26,627 bases of DNA from assembly GCA_964352905.1 (NCBI GenBank), contig CAYGTS010000021.1, forward strand, positions 1-26,627. The letters run 5' to 3'. The first letter of the stretch is position 1. Every line of letters begins with the position of its first letter. The notes below the pieces were generated by a model that did no database searches, was not told the DNA's origin, and was given only the letters and a program-made list of their open reading frames with translations. This document shows, piece after piece, positions 14,952 to 23,948 of this stretch. The stretch is from CAYGTS01 sp964352905. GTDB lineage: Bacteria > Pseudomonadota > Gammaproteobacteria > JAHCLG01. Position numbers and translations under genes: made by a program.

Positions 14952-17222
14952 ATGTATGGTGAAAAAATGGATTTATCTTTGGTAGCCCTAAAGGAGGCTG
15001 GTAAAAAAGCATTCTTAGCACAAGACTACCACACAGCACTTTCATACTACAAACAAGCGACATCTAACTACCCGGCTGAAGAGACAGCATGGTTTAATCA
15101 AGGATTAACCCATAAAAACTTAAAACAATTTGCAGAAGCAATTACTTCCTTTAAACAAGCCTTGGCACTTAAAACAGATTATGCAAAAGCTCATTCTTAT
15201 CTAACACAGGTTTATTTGGAAACAGATGCCTACCAGGATGCTTGGCGATCAGCAACAAGCTATCTAGCACAAAATCCAAATGATGTTGCTATGCTAAAGC
15301 TAAAAAATTTAGCACAAGGAAAAATCGGAGCACAAATAACCACTGCAATAGTTGATTTAAAGCTTACACCTGATGGCAAAGTTAAAATTTTAGAATTTGG
15401 CGATTTATTTCAATCTGGTACAACGGCTTTTAACTCAATAAATCCAAATGAAACTATTCGCGATCGGCTCTGTGCTTTTTTAGAAAAGCAACAACCGCCA
15501 AGCTATATTAATAGCCAATGTGGTATTGATGTGGTTGATGATCATCACTTTGTTCAAACACTGCAGCAAGGGCAAGCTTGGCCTACGCGCATGGCGTTTG
15601 ATCCAGCTAATGTGGCCACATATCGTGGTATTTATGCGGGCCGTTCTTATTTACCGGTTCCTGATGATATTCTAAGGGTTAACGCTGCTGCTGCGACACA
15701 ACTCATTTGTGAAGATAAAGAAATTATGCACCAACTTATGGTTAAATGTGAAGGTAAGGAAGATATTGCCCACCGCCCTGCTTGTCGTAGTTATCCAATG
15801 CAATATCGGGCAAATTTGGCCGAAGAAATTAAACAAACAATCCCTAGCCCAAGTGGCTATTACATATTGAAAAAACCAGATGTACCACGAGGTGAAGGTA
15901 TTGTCTTAGTTGCAGCTGCTGATTTAAATAAAAAGTTAAAGCAATTATTAAGAAAGGGGAGCGCTTCTCTTAATCAAATTGTGAAAGACATGGCGCAAGA
16001 GCATAAAATTAATCCAAACACTGCGATGTTAGATCCTGAGCAAATACAAAGGGCGATACAACAAAGCATGAATCTAGTCAGTTGGCATAGTAGCGATACA
16101 CCACGTTTTTTAGTTGAAGCATTAACACCTTCTAAACTAATCCACTATCACCAACAACAATACGATGCAACTATGCGAGTTTATTTCATTATTGTCAGAG
16201 ACCAAGGCCAATCTCGTTTTGTTCCTTTAGGATGTGCTTGGAAATTACCACCACAACCCATTACAGCAGGAGCACATACTCGCGATAATGTTGTCTCAAG
16301 TTATACAGCAACCCATAGTTTAGCACTAGCCGTATCAGAAGAGGATCAAACCACAGTTTATCAACAGCTAGCAGCTTGTTTACCAAAATATTTTGATTTT
16401 TTATATTGTTATGATGTGCCAGCATATATTGAAAAAATATTAAATACAACACACGATGAAGACTATACATTCTACTTATGTGGTTTATTGTGTAATCATT
16501 ATACTATAATGGGAGAACATTTTTTAGCAGAGAATTTATTCCCTGAAATTGAGAAATACGGTAAAGCAATTCCAGCACGTATTATTTACCAAAAAGCAAA
16601 GCTTGCTTTTTTTAGAGGAGATTATCAACAAGCAATTAATGGCTTTCAAGCATCACGCAAGTATGCGCAGACTATCCCAGTAAGTATAATCTATGAAGCG
16701 AGAGCACAATTAAAATTGGGTAATATACCTGCAGCAATTCTTTGTATAGCGCAAACAGCACCTGCTGCGCAAACCTTATTAAACGTAGAATTACAGCAAG
16801 CTGTTAATAAAAATTATACTATGAGGATTAACGATGAACCCGTATCCATTATGATCCCTGATCAACGACGAGCAAAATCTGCTGCTGGCTATTCTTCATC
16901 ATCATCTCGTCATTTTCAGCAACCAACCGTTGTTAAAATACAACTTACAGATGCAGCTAGCAATCAAACTGTTGTCATTAAAAAAAATCCACCTTCTAAC
17001 TGCTTAGATTTTTTCCTTTGTTTAAAGTTAGCAAAGAATCCAATTAATATTGAACCGAATAGTCATGATAGAAATCAGCTAAATATTTCATTCGATAAAG
17101 CATGGTTTGATACCTTAGATGCAGGGCAGCGCACTTTAATTCATACCGCAATACAATTACCAGAAAGTGAATTAACGGCATTGTGGTGTTCACACTCTTC
17201 ACCGTGCAATCGTATAAAATAA
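14952..17222 (+). CDS. TPR protein with ATP-grasp-like central region, function unknown
   Basis: 756 aa, no signal peptide. Residues 12-113 hold three clear TPRs (GKKAFLAQDYHTALSYYKQA; AWFNQGLTHKNLKQFAEAI; AHSYLTQVYLETDAYQDAW). The central part has ATP-grasp-like pieces: IVDLKLTPDGKVKILEFG (133-150), YYILKKPDVPRGEGIVLV (303-320, a lysine then a glycine-rich loop), RFLVEAL with E389, and YDATMRVYFIIV (404-415, with R409). This order recalls tubulin-tyrosine-ligase-like and other carboxylate-amine ligases. A further helical, TPR-like block is at 540-605 and a serine-rich linker at 645-655. The start has AGGAG at 14935-14939, slightly far upstream. The 3' end overlaps the tamB 3' end by 24 bases, convergently. 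A peptide or amino-acid ligase, possibly a secreted effector, is my inference; no homologue was recognised. Confidence 0.55.
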   Translation: MYGEKMDLSLVALKEAGKKAFLAQDYHTALSYYKQATSNYPAEETAWFNQGLTHKNLKQFAEAITSFKQALALKTDYAKAHSYLTQVYLETDAYQDAWRSATSYLAQNPNDVAMLKLKNLAQGKIGAQITTAIVDLKLTPDGKVKILEFGDLFQSGTTAFNSINPNETIRDRLCAFLEKQQPPSYINSQCGIDVVDDHHFVQTLQQGQAWPTRMAFDPANVATYRGIYAGRSYLPVPDDILRVNAAAATQLICEDKEIMHQLMVKCEGKEDIAHRPACRSYPMQYRANLAEEIKQTIPSPSGYYILKKPDVPRGEGIVLVAAADLNKKLKQLLRKGSASLNQIVKDMAQEHKINPNTAMLDPEQIQRAIQQSMNLVSWHSSDTPRFLVEALTPSKLIHYHQQQYDATMRVYFIIVRDQGQSRFVPLGCAWKLPPQPITAGAHTRDNVVSSYTATHSLALAVSEEDQTTVYQQLAACLPKYFDFLYCYDVPAYIEKILNTTHDEDYTFYLCGLLCNHYTIMGEHFLAENLFPEIEKYGKAIPARIIYQKAKLAFFRGDYQQAINGFQASRKYAQTIPVSIIYEARAQLKLGNIPAAILCIAQTAPAAQTLLNVELQQAVNKNYTMRINDEPVSIMIPDQRRAKSAAGYSSSSSRHFQQPTVVKIQLTDAASNQTVVIKKNPPSNCLDFFLCLKLAKNPINIEPNSHDRNQLNISFDKAWFDTLDAGQRTLIHTAIQLPESELTALWCSHSSPCNRIK

Positions 17223-20093
17223 ATCAACGCCGCTGCCTTCGTGATTTGTTTGCGCCTGCAGTGACCAATGTTGATTCAGTTTATAACTCATTTGAAAGGT
17301 GTTAAAACTATTTAACACACCAATTTTATAATTAACATAAAGCCTTGGTGTTAAATATTTACCGAGCACGACAGAAGTGCCTTGTACTAAATCATCTTGA
17401 TTTCCATCATATTCAGCGCCAGAACTTAAGCCCAACTCACTTAAGCCTAAGGCACTGCGAACTTGGTTGGTAACACTGCGAAAGCCGGAACTGGTGGCAT
17501 TTAAGGCTGAAATTGCTGTAGTAATATTTTGCTGATCTTGTTTGGTTGCCATGCTACTTGGGCCGCCGGTTAATAAATACGATAAAATATCTGCTTGTGA
17601 TAAGCCCGCTGGTTCAGAAAAGAAAGTAATGACAGGTTTGCGTAAGGTATTTTCAACGCTTACGCCTAACACCACATTCGAGGTTTGATTCAGAAAAAGA
17701 TCGTTATTAGAAAAGTTACTGCTGGAAAGGGTGGGTTTTGTTGCTAAATGATTAAATGTTTTCGATGCTTTAATATCTAAACCGGGATTAGTAATCGGAC
17801 CACCAGTGAAAATTAATTTACCTTGCGTAATCGTTAAGTTTTGGCCATAAGCCGTATATTTCCCGCTAGTGGTATGCAACACACCCACCGCAGTGGCTAA
17901 CGTATCGGGGCTGTCGTTAATTGCAAGATTGCCTGTAAGTTGTGCGTGAATGCCTTTGTAATCTAAATAAACATTATCGCCAAGACTTAAATTGATTTTA
18001 GTAAACAGTTTCATGCGCATGCTTTTAGCAAGTGGCAAGCCATGCCGTACTAACACGATATCATCGGCAGTAGTTACGTCGTTGTTAAAGCTATCAGGAT
18101 TAATTTTGGCGTTAGGGACAGTGACATTCCCACTCAGGGTAAGATTTTGATTATCTAGCGTTAAGGCTAAATCAGGTGATGCGGTAATGTTAACTTGATC
18201 TAGATCGGCTACCAAGACAGCTTGCCCAGTTACTTTCGCTGTTAAACTAAAGCGTTGCGGTTGCCAAACGCCTGTACCCACAATATTCATGCGACCAAGG
18301 CCCGATTGTAAATTCGCTTGTAAGTTAATATGCTGGCGATTTTTTAAGGCGATATTGGCATTAACATTTTTAAGGGTAATGCCTAGCATAGGAATATCAG
18401 CGCTAGCGTTAGTTAGAGCAATATTACCATTATAATCAGGCTGTTTTAGGGTGCCTTGTAGCGCCACATTCGCAAGCAAATTACCTGTTGGTGCACGTAG
18501 TTGCGGCACCAACAAGGGCAGTATTCTTAAATGATGAACGCTTAACTGCAGATTACCGCGAATAGCTTGCGTGGATTGCGGTAAATTCTTACCTTTATAA
18601 TGTGGCAGTGCAACGGTTCCTAGCAATTGCTCACCACTTTCAAACGTGAATTTAAAATTCGCCTGTGCGCCTTTTTTAGGTGAAATATTAGCATGAACAA
18701 AACCACCTTGAATGGGAATGCGCTGGATTTGATCTAAGATCGGATAACTTAATTCGCCAGGAGAAAGTTTAAGATCAACATGTGCTGTTACGTTACCTTG
18801 TTTACTTTGCATATGTAATTGGCCATTAAGCACATTGCTCATGTTAAAATGGCGTGGAAAAAAATCTGCTACATTATCTAAGCTAAAATGATGACTATCA
18901 AACAGTAAATGCCAATTTTGTTGTGAAAACCAAGCCGCATTCAGGCAAATCTGGCTATTGGCATTACGTAGGCAGAAAGCCTGTAAGTTAAATTGCGTGT
19001 CATTAATTATAATGGGTGTTGCTTTAGCTAGGTGCCAATTATGCGATTTACCGCTAATAGTAAATTGCTGAATGACGCCGCGCCACAGGCCATTTTGCCA
19101 TTGCCCCATGATACTGGTATGTAACTGCTGTTGTTGCTGCGTTAAATTAATGTTAATAATTTGTTGTTGGTTACCCGAGCCATTAATGGTGATGTTATCA
19201 ATAGCAGCATAACTTAATTTTAATTTATGAGCACTCACGTTAACCGTTGAGTTTGCATTGCTGGCAAAATTTAAATGAATTTTAGCGTGTAATTGTGCCA
19301 CGCTAAAATGTTCAGTTTGCACCTTACTTGCAGAAAGTGTTGTAACAATTTGTGGTGCATCATGGCTACCTTGGATCACTCCTTCGCTGTAAACTCTGCC
19401 ATCCCAGCTGGGTTCTATTACTGATAAATCCGGTAAATGAATTTGCCAATTAATATGCCAATGATCCATTTTATGGCCATCAACTTTTAAATAGGCTTGA
19501 TCTAATTTAACCTGGCTATTAAGTCGAATGATTTTGTGATTGATCGAATCTAATATCGCAAAACCTTGTAACGGCTGATTACGGTAGTGGCCGCTGATCT
19601 GCTGTAATTTGATGTGGTTGGTTAAATTATTATCTTGCTTGTTACCGTTAATAGTAATATCAAAATTAATATTACTGTGTGCTGCTGCATGCAAGGCGGC
19701 AAGGTTAAGCTGTTTTGCCTGTAACTGTAACTGCCAAGTCAGGGTTGGCAATAAAGTTATTTCAGCCGCGCCCTTGATTGAACCATCGAGTAGTGAGGCT
19801 TGAATATCATTCAGATAAATTAAACCCCAGTGTGTCGTATCAAAACTCACACGAGTACGAAATTGTTTCGCAACCAGAGTGAGGCGATCGCTTGTGTAGC
19901 GTAAATTTTCAAAATGAATAGGGCCTGCTAGGTAGCCAGAAACATGACTATATTGCAGGCGATTATTGGTTTGAGTGTTTAAAAACAGCAGCGCTAACTT
20001 TAATCCAGTGTTACTGAATAATAAGAATATGATCAATCCAATGAGAAGCAACGCTAATATCAAAATAGTGTGTATTATTTTCCGTAAGATCAT
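17199..20093 (-). CDS. tamB: Translocation and assembly module protein TamB
   Basis: A long, inner-membrane-anchored, beta-helical periplasmic protein that works with the outer-membrane protein TamA in envelope assembly, including lipid transport across the periplasm. 964 aa: an N-terminal membrane helix (about 7-28), then a long stretch of beta-rich repeats, then the characteristic C-terminal TamB (DUF490) region with GLSQADILSYLLTGGPSS, LGLSELGLSSG, LGKYLTPRLYVNYKIG and terminal strands ending VDLFYTIAR. It is shorter than E. coli TamB (about 1260 aa) but complete at both ends. Its ATG overlaps the tamA stop (ATGA), so translation is coupled. Its 3' end overlaps the convergent TPR gene. Confidence 0.93.
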   Translation of the reverse strand: MILRKIIHTILILALLLIGLIIFLLFSNTGLKLALLFLNTQTNNRLQYSHVSGYLAGPIHFENLRYTSDRLTLVAKQFRTRVSFDTTHWGLIYLNDIQASLLDGSIKGAAEITLLPTLTWQLQLQAKQLNLAALHAAAHSNINFDITINGNKQDNNLTNHIKLQQISGHYRNQPLQGFAILDSINHKIIRLNSQVKLDQAYLKVDGHKMDHWHINWQIHLPDLSVIEPSWDGRVYSEGVIQGSHDAPQIVTTLSASKVQTEHFSVAQLHAKIHLNFASNANSTVNVSAHKLKLSYAAIDNITINGSGNQQQIININLTQQQQQLHTSIMGQWQNGLWRGVIQQFTISGKSHNWHLAKATPIIINDTQFNLQAFCLRNANSQICLNAAWFSQQNWHLLFDSHHFSLDNVADFFPRHFNMSNVLNGQLHMQSKQGNVTAHVDLKLSPGELSYPILDQIQRIPIQGGFVHANISPKKGAQANFKFTFESGEQLLGTVALPHYKGKNLPQSTQAIRGNLQLSVHHLRILPLLVPQLRAPTGNLLANVALQGTLKQPDYNGNIALTNASADIPMLGITLKNVNANIALKNRQHINLQANLQSGLGRMNIVGTGVWQPQRFSLTAKVTGQAVLVADLDQVNITASPDLALTLDNQNLTLSGNVTVPNAKINPDSFNNDVTTADDIVLVRHGLPLAKSMRMKLFTKINLSLGDNVYLDYKGIHAQLTGNLAINDSPDTLATAVGVLHTTSGKYTAYGQNLTITQGKLIFTGGPITNPGLDIKASKTFNHLATKPTLSSSNFSNNDLFLNQTSNVVLGVSVENTLRKPVITFFSEPAGLSQADILSYLLTGGPSSMATKQDQQNITTAISALNATSSGFRSVTNQVRSALGLSELGLSSGAEYDGNQDDLVQGTSVVLGKYLTPRLYVNYKIGVLNSFNTFQMSYKLNQHWSLQAQTNHEGSGVDLFYTIAR

Positions 20094-21901
20094 AAATCAG
20101 GTCCCAAACTAAATTGAATACGCCACTTCGTACCAAGCGTTGGTGAGCTGGTATGAATGGGCTTAGCAAAACTCAACGCCACGGGGCCAATCGGCGTTGC
20201 CAGCATTACACTTACACCAGCCGATTGATTCATGTTATTAAAATCAGATTTGCCATAAAAGGCATTACCGATATCATAAAAACCACCAACATAGAATTTA
20301 CCAAAAATGCGTTGTTGAATTTCAGTGCTGCCGACTAATAGCTTGTTTCCTGGGCCCAAATCTTGATAGCCAAAACCACGCACACTGCTGGCGCCACCGG
20401 TGAAAAATAACATACTGATAGGAAAATTATAATCATTTTTAACGGCATTATAACCTGCGGTGCCGCGTAAAATAAATCGCGTATCGGTGCGCAAGGTGTT
20501 AATTAATTTAGCATAAGTATTAACTTGTGCAAATGAAGTTGAGGAACCTAATTGTTGTAATCCTCCTAGAATACTGAAATTGATTTTAGCGCCATTGCGC
20601 GTAAAAATCGGATCATCGGCATCAAGGTAACTAAAATTATAACGTGGATACAGTAAATACGTGACAGTTTTAACATTTAGCGTTGAACCACCATCGTTAT
20701 GATCGCGTTGTAAGATCATGGCTAAGGTATGATTGAAATTATTAATAGACTCATGATAATTAACACCAAAGCGTAACACGCGCGCGGATAGATCTTGTGG
20801 TCTAATTGATTCAATGCCGCCAATAAGCGCATATTGCTGTGTTAATGGATTTTTTCCTGGAATAGTATACTGCGCTTGAAAATTAATATTATTCACTTGT
20901 TGTGCAGCTTGTAACAAGGCGCTAAATTGTTGGCCATCTTTGGTGAGGTTACGAAAATGCGCGCCAACTGATCCACGAAAATGTGTATCTGTACCATAGC
21001 CAACGCCAAATAAATATTGGTGTGAAGGATAGGGCGTTAAGTTAACGTTAATCGGGATATAATAATTATCGGCATTTTTTTCGAGCGGGGTAATGCTGGC
21101 TCCTTGAAAAAAATGACTATTCGCAAAATTTTGTTGTAATTGTAATAGCTTTTGAGGCGAATAAGGTTGGCCTGTTTGAATAGTTAAAAAGCGTCGTAAA
21201 AAAGATTCATAATAAGGGGTTTGGTTAAAACTAATATTACCAAAATAATATAAAGGCCCGGTATTAAAATGTAGAATAATCGTGGCAGTATGCGTGGCAA
21301 CATCAACTAATACTTCATTTTGGGTTAGTCTTGCCTTTAAGTAACCGTGTTTATTGGCAATTTCAAATAATAAATTTTTAGTTTTTTCATAGTTCTTACT
21401 CTTGTAAACATCACCCACCTTAATCGGTAAGTTGTCTTGTAAACGTTGCAAGGCAATCAAAGCTGCGCCAGGCCCTGTGATCGCTAAATCAATGGCATTA
21501 ATGCGCGTGCGTGGCCCTGGTGTGATAGTAAAGCTTGCATGCCAAGTTTGCGTAGATACTCGATTAAGGTTAGAAGTGATCTGCGGTGAGAAATAACCAT
21601 AAGGTTGTAAAGCAGTTTTGATATTTTTCTCAGCATGCTCATACCAACCCATTAACTCTAAACTATCATTCGGGTTGGCTGCTTTGAATTGTGATTTCAA
21701 AATCGCTTGCACATTTTTTAGTGGCTCGCCCTGAATACCATAAATATTTTGCACAATATTAAGAGAATAGCTGGGTAAACAATAGATTAACAGCAATAAA
21801 ATCGCAGCGCTGGCTATTTTTAATAACAATTGTGTTCTAACTAATAGCCGCTGTGGGTGTTGCAAACTCATATCATCAAAGTTGTGTTCAAAGGATCGCA
21901 C
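20090..21901 (-). CDS. tamA: Translocation and assembly module protein TamA (Omp85 family)
   Basis: An outer-membrane Omp85 barrel with POTRA domains. 603 aa from the GTG at 21901: a signal region (LLLKIASAAILLLLIYCLPSYS, ending near residue 46), POTRA-type repeats over about 47-290 (for example NIYGIQGEPLKNVQAIL and ITPGPRTRINAIDLAITGPG), then the surface-antigen barrel to the end. The barrel includes FFTGGASSVRGFGYQDLGP, containing the VRGF motif of Omp85 loop 6, and ends in IQFSLGPDL. The start is uncertain: an ATG at 21871 is also possible and neither has a strong ribosome site. TATAAT (21902-21907) touches the GTG, which would favour the internal ATG if it were a real -10. Only 27 bases separate the GTG from the upstream secreted-protein gene, so all three genes may be one operon. 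Confidence 0.93.
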   Translation of the reverse strand: MRSFEHNFDDMSLQHPQRLLVRTQLLLKIASAAILLLLIYCLPSYSLNIVQNIYGIQGEPLKNVQAILKSQFKAANPNDSLELMGWYEHAEKNIKTALQPYGYFSPQITSNLNRVSTQTWHASFTITPGPRTRINAIDLAITGPGAALIALQRLQDNLPIKVGDVYKSKNYEKTKNLLFEIANKHGYLKARLTQNEVLVDVATHTATIILHFNTGPLYYFGNISFNQTPYYESFLRRFLTIQTGQPYSPQKLLQLQQNFANSHFFQGASITPLEKNADNYYIPINVNLTPYPSHQYLFGVGYGTDTHFRGSVGAHFRNLTKDGQQFSALLQAAQQVNNINFQAQYTIPGKNPLTQQYALIGGIESIRPQDLSARVLRFGVNYHESINNFNHTLAMILQRDHNDGGSTLNVKTVTYLLYPRYNFSYLDADDPIFTRNGAKINFSILGGLQQLGSSTSFAQVNTYAKLINTLRTDTRFILRGTAGYNAVKNDYNFPISMLFFTGGASSVRGFGYQDLGPGNKLLVGSTEIQQRIFGKFYVGGFYDIGNAFYGKSDFNNMNQSAGVSVMLATPIGPVALSFAKPIHTSSPTLGTKWRIQFSLGPDL

Positions 21902-21928
21902 ATTATATACCGTTCACCTTGGTAGATG

Positions 21929-22480
21929 CTATTCCTCTGGCTCAGCTGGCTTACTTTTGAGTTTAATCAATGAATCAAGATCGGTTTTGCCGCTATCAAT
22001 GCTCACTATTCCAAAGGGACAATCATTGATATCATTCGATCGACAATTTTTCACGCCATTAACATCATCTGTCCAATTGGCGCCGCTGGGGCTTAGCACA
22101 AATACATTATTTTCAATCATGAGTGGGAAGGTTAAATTTTCCAAGCCTTGGTAGGTGCATATGATTTTACCAACTTTAACCCCTACCCAATGAGCTCCGG
22201 TGAATTTATTGATGTGTTGAATGAATGATTTATAAGGTGTTTTCCAAGCACCGTCTCTCGTGCCCCAAATTAATCCTACCTTAACTAAATCAGTGGGAGC
22301 CGGGCAGGTGCTAGGTGTACCTTTAGTGCCTAATTCAACTTGTTGTTGATTACTGATTGCGCCACTTTCAGAAATTTGGCTCTGGCTTACGGTACTAATC
22401 CCAGCATCCTGCTCTTTAGGCATAGCAAAGCTGCTGAATGCTAGGGTGATAAGTAAAATGTAGCGTCGTAATTTTTTCAT
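21929..22480 (-). CDS. Secreted protein resembling EirA (type IV secretion-associated) family
   Basis: 183 aa with an N-terminal signal (MKKLRRYILLITLAFSSFAMP, cleavage near 19-21), a serine/glutamine-rich linker (25-55) and a compact domain with four cysteines (C59, C108, C146, C154). Conserved-looking pieces are TCPAPTDL, DGAWKTPYKSF, FTGAHWVGVKVGKIICTY and SNDINDCPF. From memory this matches the Coxiella/Legionella EirA-type periplasmic proteins needed for intracellular replication and linked to the Dot/Icm secretion system, but I cannot confirm it by alignment. It lies upstream of tamA on the same strand with a 27-base gap. If EirA is wrong, it is a small disulfide-bonded periplasmic protein of unknown role. 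Confidence 0.6.
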   Translation of the reverse strand: MKKLRRYILLITLAFSSFAMPKEQDAGISTVSQSQISESGAISNQQQVELGTKGTPSTCPAPTDLVKVGLIWGTRDGAWKTPYKSFIQHINKFTGAHWVGVKVGKIICTYQGLENLTFPLMIENNVFVLSPSGANWTDDVNGVKNCRSNDINDCPFGIVSIDSGKTDLDSLIKLKSKPAEPEE

Positions 22481-22567
22481 GTTTAAAGTCTCTTAATTCT
22501 TCAGAAGTTAACTGCAGTATAACAACTTTAAACAGGCACTGGCAGGCATATTAGCAATAAAATAGGC

Positions 22568-22746
22568 GTAACTATTCACCCTGTAGATGGGAATGTTCAG
22601 ATTTGGCGATAAAAACGGCGAAAATCTTTTATCGAACTGCTCATGTATAACTCATACACTGCGCTTTCTCAAAAATATTTTCGCCGTTTTTAGCCCAAAT
22701 CTGAACGTTCTTGGTAAATTCACAATTAAATTTACTGAATAGTTAC
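22568..22746. mobile_element. 179-bp MITE-like palindromic element, copy 4, with near-perfect 8-bp target duplication
   Basis: The left end GTAACTATTCAC (22568-22579) and right end GAATAGTTAC (22737-22746) are inverted, and the flanks AAATAGGC (22560-22567) and AAGTAGGC (22747-22754) agree at seven of eight bases. Inner arms GTTCAGATTTGGCG and GCCCAAATCTGAAC, then AAAACGGCGAAAAT and ATTTTCGCCGTTTT, give a long nested hairpin. It carries a longer centre than copy 1. It fills most of the 313-base gap 22481-22793, and no gene is seen in that gap. Confidence 0.83.
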
Positions 22747-22756
22747 AAGTAGGCTT

Positions 22757-22778
22757 TGCCAGCCGAGTGGGGCTGGCA
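22757..22778 (-). terminator. 8-bp stem-loop after the frameshifted gene
   Basis: TGCCAGCC (22757-22764) pairs perfectly with GGCTGGCA (22771-22778) around a six-base loop, about 16 bases past the stop of the leftward gene. It is GC-rich but without a T-run on the leftward strand, so termination is plausible but not certain. Confidence 0.45.
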
Positions 22779-22793
22779 GCAGAAATAATATTA

Positions 22794-23790
22794 TTACATT
22801 CCATTAGTATTACTTGGTGGTAAAAGCGGTTCCTTAGACTCATCCTGTTGACAAGGCCGACACTTACCAAAGAAACCGACTACTTGACAAGCAGCTACAG
22901 TGAGTATTGAAGGAGTTTCGATGCTTTCAAGGGTGCGCCTGTAGTTCAGGACCGTTGGGTTGTTATGATCGACCCTTAATTGATAATTTGCGATATAGCT
23001 AATTAAACTTCTCGTGTCCTGGGTTAGTCTATCGAAATGCCTAAGCTTGTATCTTATAGGAACAAAAGAATATACCTCATGAATAAGTTGTGCAAGTTCC
23101 TTAGCGTCATCAACTTTAATATCACGATATCTATCCATACGATCCTTGGGTTGATATCTTTCTGCTATCTGATTAATTAACTGAGCCCAATCAGTCTTAA
23201 GGATAGTCTTTCCTAAATCACGTAGTTCGCGCAGAAGGGCTTTATTCTTTCTGGTGTGATGGCAGCTCTTTATTAGCTCTTGAGAAATTTTCTCAGCATG
23301 TGACGTTTCTTGATTCTCGCTTAAGTTCGCTTGCTGTTCAAGCTGGTTGTTAATAAAGTTCTTAGCGAGGTTGCGATAGAATTGCTCACGGGACAAGCTG
23401 TATTGAATTGAATTGAGTGTTTTTTTGTACGTCATAAGCTCTTGCTGCTTTACTGGGGAGCTAGTTGCCCAATAGGCAAGATCCTGCTGTGACAAGCTGT
23501 AATCTATAATAAGGTCAATCCTGCTACGGGTGTCATCAGATAGGTGGTTCCCAAAATAACGCTTATGCTCTTTAGGAATAGCAGCATATATTCCGATGGA
23601 TCAATTCTGCAGCTATGCAACCTTTATTTTGCTTTTCAAGCTTTGCTGCCTCACCAATTAACTCAGCCCACTCAATCTGGCTAAGATCTTGCCCTGTAAG
23701 TGCGTTCAGGTTGATAGCATCCGTTGCGGGATCATAAAGATTCTCAAAAATGGCATTAACTTTTGCATTGGGTGAATCAGAACTAAGCAT
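22794..23790 (-). pseudogene. Helical protein gene split by a one-base frameshift, unknown function
   Basis: The 5' part (23572-23790) begins MLSSDSPNAKVNAIFENLYDP with GAGGAAG six bases before its ATG and reads to KQNKGCIAAELIHR before drifting into NICCYS and a stop. In the next frame the sequence continues GIYAAIPKEHKRYFGNHL and then runs open to 22794. The frames change within about 23575-23600. Removing one base gives a 331-codon gene. The two halves are alike in style: IEWAELIGEAAKL in the first and TDWAQLINQIAER in the second look like internal repeats. The rest is charged and helical, ending with a cysteine-rich FFGKCRPCQQDESKEPLLPP tail. No family is recognised; an effector-like protein is possible. 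It may be a true pseudogene or a sequencing error. The alternative is two separate genes with a weak TTG start at 23495. Confidence 0.6.
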
Positions 23791-23948
23791 TTTCATCTTC
23801 CTCATTATTTTTGCTAAGACTGGCTACACAATAACAAATACCCAATCTAGAGGCAACTTCACAGTTAAATTTTACACAAAAATCCTTTCTTGTTTTAAAT
23901 TAAATCGTTATCATGCTGCATTAGCAGTTGAGTAAGGAGAATCATCGC

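Noticed and set aside
21902..21907. TATAAT as a tamA promoter -10
   Set aside because: No acceptable -35 at 16-18 bases, and the spacing to the upstream gene fits an operon; kept only as a note on the start choice.
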